A program made the translations under genes and the position numbers. Source: Protonemura montana (taxonomy: Eukaryota > Arthropoda > Insecta > Plecoptera > Nemouridae). From it: DNA of 64,000 nucleotides. Numbering within the stretch: position 1 is the first letter of the stretch; every line of letters starts with the position of its first letter. The notes beneath the pieces are model-generated. The model was given only the letters and a program-made list of their open reading frames with translations. It ran no database searches and was not told where the DNA came from. Positions 57,237 to 64,000 of this stretch are shown here, piece after piece. The stretch covers positions 11,224,001-11,288,000 of the forward strand of contig OX387612.1 in NCBI GenBank assembly GCA_947568835.1. Reading direction: 5' to 3'.

Positions 57237-60200
57237 GTGGATTTTGACACATATTCTAAGCTCAGATTTCTGTTTTAATTTATTTTATACATTATAGAAA
57301 TAAATCTTTCTGTTTTTAGTGGCATGTGGGGCCTACCATACACTAGCTGTCACGACGACAGGAAAGGTTTATTCGTGTGGGAATAATGACTTTAGCCAAT
57401 TAGGTCACGCAAAGTCATGCAAGAAGTTTGAGATCATTGACGACTTGGAAAGCCTTGTGATAACCCAAGGTACTGGTGACAAAATTGATAACTGTCAACT
57501 CTCTCTGCCTATCTACAAAGATTGTTGCTAAACATCTCTTCTCAAATCGATTTTACAATTACTTCTGGCTAAAAATAATATTACAAATAAAAAAACACCT
57601 AATTTGCCACTGTATTAGAAGTACTTAAAACCATATTGAATTCTGTTTTTTAGCGTCATGTGGCGCCGATTTCTCTGCCGTCCTCGACGAATGGGGTAGA
57701 GTTTTCTGCTGGGGTTCAGACAATGTTGGCCAACTGGGAATTGCCACTGAGAAATCAGGGACTACAGAATCTAAACCAAAGATTGTAAAAGGATTGGCTA
57801 CGAATGCAGCTCGCGTAGTTCAAATTGCCACTGGAAGACATCACTGCCTTGCACTCACCAACAGTAAGACCTATTTGACACTTATTTCATTTATGATTTA
57901 TTCGTACATACAGTTTAACTAATGATTACTAAAATCGTTGAGTGAAGGTTATAGGTAGAGTTTCAACGTCAATGTTACAGTCTCTGCGTGAAAGATGAAA
58001 ACCTTACCGACAAAAATGCAGAGTACCGGAACGTCACGTTACGTGGAGCCACTGTCATATAAAATTTAATTTCGATATTTTTTGTAGGTTAACTCGCTTT
58101 TTAATATTGTTACGTGTATATCAATCGTTGAGGTAAACATTGATGGAGATTTTTTAAGAATGAAAAGTCTCAAAAGCGAGTAAACCTACGAGAAATATCG
58201 AAATTAAATTTCATACGACAGTGGCTCCACTTAACGTGACGTTCCGGTACTCTGCATTTTCGTCGGTAAGGTAGTCATTTGGCGGCCATCTTTCACGCAG
58301 AGACTGTAACATTGACGTTGTTTCTCTACCTAGAACCTACACTCTACGTTAAAACTATTGAATCGTGGTATTTCAGCCGGTGAACTTTATTCCTGGGGTT
58401 CAAACGAGCACGGACAACTCGGAGTTGGACCAAACAGTCCGTCGCTAAGCTCACCAGCTTTGATTAGCACATTGGTTGGAATCCCGATCTCGTTTATTTC
58501 GTGCGGAGCCAACCACAGTATAGCTGTCACCAAGTCAGGTCGGTGCGAATGCTAGACCGAAAACTAGAGCGAAACAGTTGGAGTGGAAATACTGGATACA
58601 GCCAACAATGCTCCTGTGTCGATTATCACTTGGACTTGATATTAAAATGTCTTTACTTGCCAGATTTTGCTCTTTTAAAGTTCTTTTAAGCTCTCCAGTT
58701 TTTTTTTTTCTTAAATCTAACTTACCACAGTTGTGAAAATGAATAAATCTGGTTGTTTTTGGTGTGTAAATGAAGGGTTTCTTGTGTCCAACCCAGGAGC
58801 CGTCTACGGCTGGGGCAAGAACACGTTCGGCCAGCTTGGAACCAACGACTACGCCGACAAATTGTTCCCATCGCATCTGAACACGCTCAGAACGATGAAA
58901 GTCAAGTATGTCGCTTGCGGCGAAGATTTCACAGTGTTTCTCACCAAGGTACGTGTCTTATCCCAACCTAACATCATTTAGAAGACTACGTTCAGGTACA
59001 AACTGCAAGCTCTAAAGTTACTAAACCGTTCTGGGCCCAAATGTAGTTTAGCTCTAAGTTCATTTTAAGTTAGGTTGGTAGTGTCGAGATCACTGGTTCT
59101 CCTGAAATCACCAAAGTTAAGCAACACTGCGCTGGGTCAGGTATTGGATGGGTGACCAGTATACACATGACCAGTTCTGTTCAGGAGAGAGGTTGGAGGG
59201 ATGAAAGTTAAGCAACACTGTGCTGGGTCAGGTATTGGATGGGTGACCATCATACACATGACCAGTTCTGTTCGGGAGAGAAGTTGGAGGGATGAAAGTT
59301 AAGCAACACTGTGCTGGGTCAGGTATTGGATGGGTGACCATCATACACATGACCAGTTCTGTTCGGGAGAGAGGTTGGAGGGATGAAAGTTAGTACAGCA
59401 ACTTCACTCGTCTTGCTTATCAACCTCTCGACAGCATGGATTTGTGGAGGAATCCTGTTGTTCGCGTTGTACCGTCCTTCGGAAGGGACGTTAAGCCGGT
59501 GGTCCCCTTTGGGCTATTCAACAGAAGTAGGCTACGTGCCGGCACCGGGTTTTTCAACATCTTCATCATCATCCACTCATTCACCGACGCCATTAGACCA
59601 GTGCCGCATGACCAGATGTCAAAACAGTACGTCGTTAAATGCAATAATCATTTAACGGTAGTGCTCTGCTTCCTCGAGGACGGTGGGGTACTTACGTGTG
59701 GTGCCGGTACTTCTGGACAGCTGGGTCACGGAGCGCTAACGAACGAGTGTCTTCCACGGAAAGTTCTGGAACTAATGGGCAGCGTGGTATCGCAGGTAGC
59801 TGCCGGCAGGTAAGTCGCTAGTGATATAAAAATTGTTAATTTGTACCACAAAATTCAAAATCTTTATGAAACCCAATGACAGGACGTCTAACATTAGCGC
59901 TGTGACTCTGACTAAACCTGTAAACCCAATGATAGGACGTTTAACATTAGCACTGTGACTCTGACTAAACCTGTAAACCCAATGGCAGGACGTTTAACAT
60001 TAGCGCTATGACTGCCACTTTCAGGAGACATACGCTTGCGTTTGTCCCATCAAGGGGGCGTGTCTACGCGTGTGGACTGGGCGGGGCCGGGCAGCTCGGC
60101 ACCAGAGTTACGGGCAACGCAGCCACCCCACAGGTGGGCAAATGTTAGCCTTGAATGACAAAAAAACAAAAATAATACGAGACAAGATTTGTTATCCCAG

Positions 60201-63200
60201 CGCTTTAACACATTACAAATCAACATATTCTTGTTATCCCAGAACTTTGACACATTACAAATCAACATATTCTTGTTATCCCAGCACTTTGACACATTAC
60301 AAATCAACATATTCTTGTTATCCCAGCACTTTGACACATTACAAATCAACATATTCTTGTTATCCCAGAACTTTGACACATTACAAATCAACATATTCTT
60401 GTTATCCCAGCACTTTGACACATTACAAATCAACATATTCTTGTTATCCCAGCACTTTAACACATTACAAATCAACATATTCTTGTCATCCCAGCACTTT
60501 GACACATTACAAATCAACATATTCTTGTTATCTCAGCCCCTTGGCACATTACAAATCAACATATTCTTGTTATTCCAGCACTTTAACACATTACAAATCA
60601 ACATATTCTTGTTATCCCAGCACTTTGACACATTACAAATCAACATATTCTTGTTATCCCAGCACTTTGGCACATTACAAATCAACATATTCTTGTTATC
60701 CCAGCACTTTGACACATTACAAATCAACATATTCTTGTTATCCCAGCACTTTGACACATTACAAATCAACATATTCTTGTTATTCCAGCACTTTGACACA
60801 TTACAAATCAACATATTCTTGTTATCCCAGCACTTTGACACATTACAAATCAACATATTCTTGTTATCCCAGCACTTTGACACATTACAAATCAACATAT
60901 TCTTGTTATCCCAGCACTTTGACACATTACAAATCAACATATTCTTGTTATCCCAGCACTTTGGCACATTACAAATCAACATATTCTTGTTATCCCAGCA
61001 CTTTGACACATTACAAATCAACATATTCTTGTTATCCCAGCACTTTGACACATTACAAATCAACATATTCTTGTTATCCCAGCACTTTGACACATTACAA
61101 ATCAACATATTCTTGTTATCCCAGAACTTTGACACATTACAAATCAACATATTCTTGTTATCCCAGCACTTTGACACATTACAAATCAACATATTCTTGT
61201 TATCCCAGCACTTTAACACATTACAAATCAACATATTCTTGTCATCCCAGCACTTTGACACATTACAAATCAACATATTCTTGTTATCTCAGCCCCTTGG
61301 CACATTACAAATCAACATATTCTTGTTATTCCAGCACTTTAACACATTACAAATCAACATATTCTTGTTATCCCAGCACTTTGACACATTACAAATCAAC
61401 ATATTCTTGTTATCCCAGCACTTTGGCACATTACAAATCAACATATTCTTGTTATCCCAGCACTTTGACACATTACAAATCAACATATTCTTGTTATCCC
61501 AGCACTTTGACACATTACAAATCAACATATTCTTGTTATCCCAGCACTTTGACACATTACAAATCAACATATTCTTGTTATCCCAGCACTTTGACACATT
61601 ACAAATCAACATATTCTTGTTATCTCAGCACTTTGACACATTACAAATCAACATATTCTTGTTATTCCAGCACTTTGACACATTACAAATCAACATATTC
61701 TTGTTATCCCAGCACTTTGACACATTACAAATCAACATATTCTTGTTATCCCAGCACTTTGACACATTACAAATCAACATATTCTTGTTATCCCAGCACT
61801 TTGACACATTACAAATCAACATATTCTTGTTATCCCAGCACTTTGACACATTACAAATCAACATATTCTTGTTATCCCAGCACTTTGACACATTACAAAT
61901 CAACATATTCTTGTTATCCCAGCACTTTGACACATTACAAATCAACATATTCTTGTTATCCCAGAACTTTGACACATTACAAATCAACATATTCTTGTTA
62001 TCCCAGCACTTTGACACATTACAAATCAACATATTCTTGTTATCCCAGCACTTTAACACATTACAAATCAACATATTCTTGTCACCCCAGCACTTTGACA
62101 CATTACAAATCAACATATTCTTGTTATCTCAGCCCCTTGGCACATTACAAATCAACATATTCTTGTTATTCCAGCACTTTAACACATTACAAATCAACAT
62201 ATTCTTGTTATCCCAGCACTTTGACACATTACAAATCAACATATTCTTGTTATCCCAGCACTTTGGCACATTACAAATCAACATATTCTTGTTATCCCAG
62301 CACTTTGACACATTACAAATCAACATATTCTTGTTATCCCAGCACTTTGACACATTACAAATCAACATATTCTTGTTATCCCAGCACTTTGACACATTAC
62401 AAATCAACATATTCTTGTTATCCCAGCACTTTGACACATTACAAATCAACATATTCTTGTTATCTCAGCACTTTGACACATTACAAATCAACATATTCTT
62501 GTTATTCCAGCACTTTGACACATTACAAATCAACATATTCTTGTTATCCCAGCACTTTGACACATTACAAATCAACATATTCTTGTTATCCCAGCACTTT
62601 GACACATTACAAATCAACATATTCTTGTTATCCCAGCACTTTGACACATTACAAATCAACATATTCTTGTTATCCCAGCACTTTGGCACATTACAAATCA
62701 ACATATTCTTGTTATCCCAGCACTTTGACACATTACAAATCAACATATTCTTGTTATCCCAGCACTTTGACACATTACAAATCAACATATTCTTGTTATC
62801 CCAGCACTTTGACACATTACAAATCAACATATTCTTGTTATCCCAGCACTTTGACACATTACAAATCAACATATTCTTGTTATCCCAGCCCCTTGGCACA
62901 TTAAAAATGAACAATATTAAGAAATGAAGAAGTTTATTTTGTGTAAAATACCTTTGATTTTCTCCCTAGGTGGTTCTTGGCCCATGGGCAAGCCCCAGCG
63001 GTATCTGCGTTCTGTCAGAACCTCCTCCCGGTTCCACAACCTTGAGCTCGGTGGCACGGATATTTGCCGGCGGCGACCGAAGTTTCGCTGCTGTCACCTG
63101 CTACCTCGATCACGTTTCACCTGCGGACTACCGCCTTCTAGATCCAGCCACCCAGCTGTTGACAATCCAACAAAGCAGGGTGGCGGAGTGTGCCGTTGTG

Positions 63201-63235
63201 GGATCAGACGAAGCAGTTAACATGGACCTAATCGA
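57122..63235 (+). CDS. HERC4: HERC4-like E3 ubiquitin-protein ligase, RCC1-repeat part, continues off the right edge
   Basis: Small HERC-family HECT ubiquitin ligase; the N-terminal RCC1-like beta-propeller is present and the C-terminal HECT domain lies outside the window. Exons are 57122-57236, 57320-57469, 57654-57863, 58377-58538, 58797-58948, 59679-59809, 60025-60133 and 62970-63235, with matching phases throughout. They encode 431 codons so far. It starts MFCWGSTVNGELGLGGIEEE, like known HERC4 proteins. RCC1 signatures follow: VACGAYHTLAV, VYSCGNNDFSQLGH, RVFCWGSDNVGQLG, ELYSWGSNEHGQLG, VYGWGKNTFGQLG, GGVLTCGAGTSGQLGH, VLELMGSVVSQVAAGR, VYACGLGGAGQLG and RIFAGGDRSFAAVT. A 5'UTR exon starts at 57019 after a TTTTTTTTCAG acceptor. 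Introns 3, 5, 6, 7 and 8 hold a MITE, a composite element, two arrays and a retrotransposon. Positions near 59760-59810 may be off by one base. Confidence 0.9.
57320..57469 (+). CDS. HERC4: HERC4-like coding exon 2
   Basis: ACGAYHTLAVTTTGKVYSCG NNDFSQLGHAKSC, an RCC1 repeat; acceptor CTGTTTTTAG. Confidence 0.92.
57654..57863 (+). CDS. HERC4: HERC4-like coding exon 3
   Basis: ASCGADFSAVLDEWGRVFCW GSDNVGQLG to GRHHCLALTN; donor GTAAGA. Confidence 0.92.
57936..58348. mobile_element. Palindromic MITE, second copy, in HERC4-like intron 3
   Basis: Arms GTCAATGTTACAGTCTCTGC and complement, GAGCCACTGTC.TA..AAAT and complement, ends CGTTGAGTG / CACTCTACG. It matches the copy at 22435-22859 with a small deletion in the left arm. 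It ends only 28 bp before the acceptor of exon 4. Confidence 0.88.
58377..58538 (+). CDS. HERC4: HERC4-like coding exon 4
   Basis: GELYSWGSNEHGQLGVGPNS to CGANHSIAVTKS; acceptor GTATTTCAG, donor GTCGGT. Confidence 0.9.
58797..58948 (+). CDS. HERC4: HERC4-like coding exon 5
   Basis: AVYGWGKNTFGQLGTNDYAD to CGEDFTVFLTK, phase 0 donor GTACGT. Confidence 0.92.
59085..59652 (+). mobile_element. 5S-derived composite element in HERC4-like intron 5
   Basis: Worn head (GGTTCTCCTGAAATCACCAA), about three 91-bp units, body, and tail to ACGTCGTTAAATGCAATAAT. The tail stops about 27 bp before the acceptor of exon 6. Confidence 0.9.
59679..59809 (+). CDS. HERC4: HERC4-like coding exon 6
   Basis: DGGVLTCGAGTSGQLGHGAL to SVVSQVAAG; acceptor GCTTCCTCGAG, donor GTAAGT. 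Confidence 0.88.
59870..60012 (-). repeat. 53-bp repeat, about 2.7 copies, inverted relative to 27870-28545
   Basis: On the plus strand: GGACGTTTAACATTAGCGCT, TGTGACTCTGACTAAACCTG. It makes up about two thirds of the short intron 6 and ends 12 bp from the acceptor. Confidence 0.93.
60025..60133 (+). CDS. HERC4: HERC4-like coding exon 7
   Basis: RHTLAFVPSRGRVYACGLGG AGQLGTRVTGNAATPQ; donor GTGGGC. Confidence 0.9.
60190..62908 (+). repeat. 42-bp tandem array, about 65 copies, with higher-order blocks
   Basis: The unit is TGTTATCCCAGCACTTTGAC ACATTACAAATCAACATATT CT. A run of marked units (TGTCATCCC or TGTCACCCC, then TATCTCAGCCCCTTGGCAC, then TATTCCAGC) appears three times, at about 60485, 61241 and 62081, i.e. 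18 and 20 units apart. It fills about 96% of HERC4-like intron 7 (60134-62969). Confidence 0.98.
62970..63235 (+). CDS. HERC4: HERC4-like coding exon 8
   Basis: VVLGPWASPSGICVLSEPPP to IFAGGDRSFAAVTC and on to DEAVNMDLI; acceptor TTTCTCCCTAG, donor GTAAGT in phase 2. Confidence 0.88.
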
Positions 63236-63245
63236 GTAAGTTTCA

Positions 63246-63404
63246 CAACAGCATGGACTGCAAGCTTTGTTTGGCAAGCCATGTCTTGAGCTGGACAACA
63301 GCATGGACTGCAAGCTTTGTTTGGCAAGCCATGTCTTGAGCTGGACAACAGCATGGACTGCAAGCTTTGTTTGGCAAGCCATGTCTTGAGCAGGACAACA
63401 GCAT
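63246..63404 (+). repeat. 50-bp tandem repeat, about 3.2 copies
   Basis: The unit is ACAACAGCATGGACTGCAAG CTTTGTTTGGCAAGCCATGT CTTGAGCTGG. The last partial copy passes directly into the retrotransposon frame at ACAACAGCATGG. Confidence 0.93.
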
Positions 63405-64000
63405 GGTATCCAGAAGTATTGAAGAAGTCTATTATCTGCCCTTTGTATAAAAGCGGAAATAAAGAACTGATAGAGAACTACAGACCGCTAGCACTCCAAT
63501 CAGTATTTTCTAAATTTTTTGAAAATGCTTTTTGCTCCAGATTAACGTCATTCATAAATCAACATGAACTATTAAATGATTGCCAACATGGTTTTCGTAA
63601 AAACCATTCAACTTCCACTGCAATATCTCAATTTGTGAATAAACTTATGTCTTCTACATACTCGGGAAATCAAGCTTACGGCATATTTTATGATTATTCG
63701 AAAGCTTTTGATATGGTTAACCACAATAAGCTCTTTGAAAAACTTAATCGATTAGGAATTCGTGGAATGGCTAATAATTGGATTAGATCCTTCCTGAGTA
63801 ATAGGACGCAAATTGTCAAAATAAATAGTAAACTAGGCCCAATTAGATCAAGTGAAACTATAATAGAAAGAGGAATCCCCCAGGGCAGTACTGTAGCTCC
63901 ATTATTATTCATAATTTACACTAATGATTTGTTCAACACCATAACTAATGGCGATATAACTACATTTGCTGACGACACTACACACCTTGTGTGCGACAAT
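63401..64000 (+). mobile_element. Non-LTR retrotransposon, reverse transcriptase core, runs off the right edge
   Basis: The frame is open to the window end. Motifs occur in order: CPLYKSGNKELIENYRPLAL, QHGFRKNHSTSTA, YDYSKAFDMVNH, GIPQGSTVAPLLF and TTFADDTTHL with the catalytic Asp pair intact. It is CR1/Jockey-like. The 5' part (endonuclease) is absent and replaced by the 50-bp repeat. It lies in an intron of the HERC4-like gene, sense orientation. Confidence 0.9.

Noticed and set aside
60070..62904. A 944-residue open frame and its overlapping frames on both strands
   Set aside because: It is the 42-bp array read through; the unit length is a multiple of 3 and the frames are open on both strands.

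Overview
The window is animal nuclear DNA, most likely from an arthropod or another invertebrate. It has intron-split genes with GT/AG splice sites, AATAAA signals, non-LTR retrotransposon fragments and very many minisatellites. Nothing bacterial or organellar is visible. The species cannot be named from the sequence.

Four host genes can be built by hand from exons whose reading phases match across every junction. (1) Minus strand, 12353 down to 242 and off the left edge: seven exons of a paxillin-like protein with two LDxLLxxL motifs; its LIM part would lie outside the window. (2) Minus strand, 43936 to 33808: a complete six-exon, 330-residue cathepsin B with all catalytic residues and the occluding-loop His-His pair. 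(3) Plus strand, 54926 to 55410: the last two coding exons of a gene I do not recognise. (4) Plus strand, from 57122 and off the right edge: the RCC1-repeat half of a HERC4-like E3 ubiquitin ligase (eight coding exons); the HECT domain lies beyond the window.

Most of the remainder is repetitive. One family of composite elements recurs at about fifteen places on both strands. It has a head derived from 5S rRNA, a body of about 250 bp, and a tail ending near GTCGTTAAACACC. In many copies a piece is tandemly multiplied: either a 91-bp unit made of the 5S promoter region, or a 68-bp unit related to the body. Other arrays have units of 27, 41 (two families), 42, 44, 45, 50, 52 (tRNA-like), 53, 60, 70 (two loci in opposite orientation), 73 and 87 bp. 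Several introns of the three larger genes consist almost wholly of one array. There is also a palindromic MITE family, Penelope-type hammerhead-like motifs, and five non-LTR retrotransposon fragments, one of which has an intact reverse transcriptase core at the right edge.

Layout: 0.2-12.4 kb paxillin-like gene with arrays in its introns; 12.4-33.6 kb intergenic, almost all arrays and mobile elements; 33.6-44 kb cathepsin B; 44-54.9 kb intergenic; 54.9-55.9 kb unknown gene; 57.0-64 kb HERC4-like gene. The host genes share no obvious pathway. What unites the window is the spread and local amplification of elements carrying polymerase III-type promoters.
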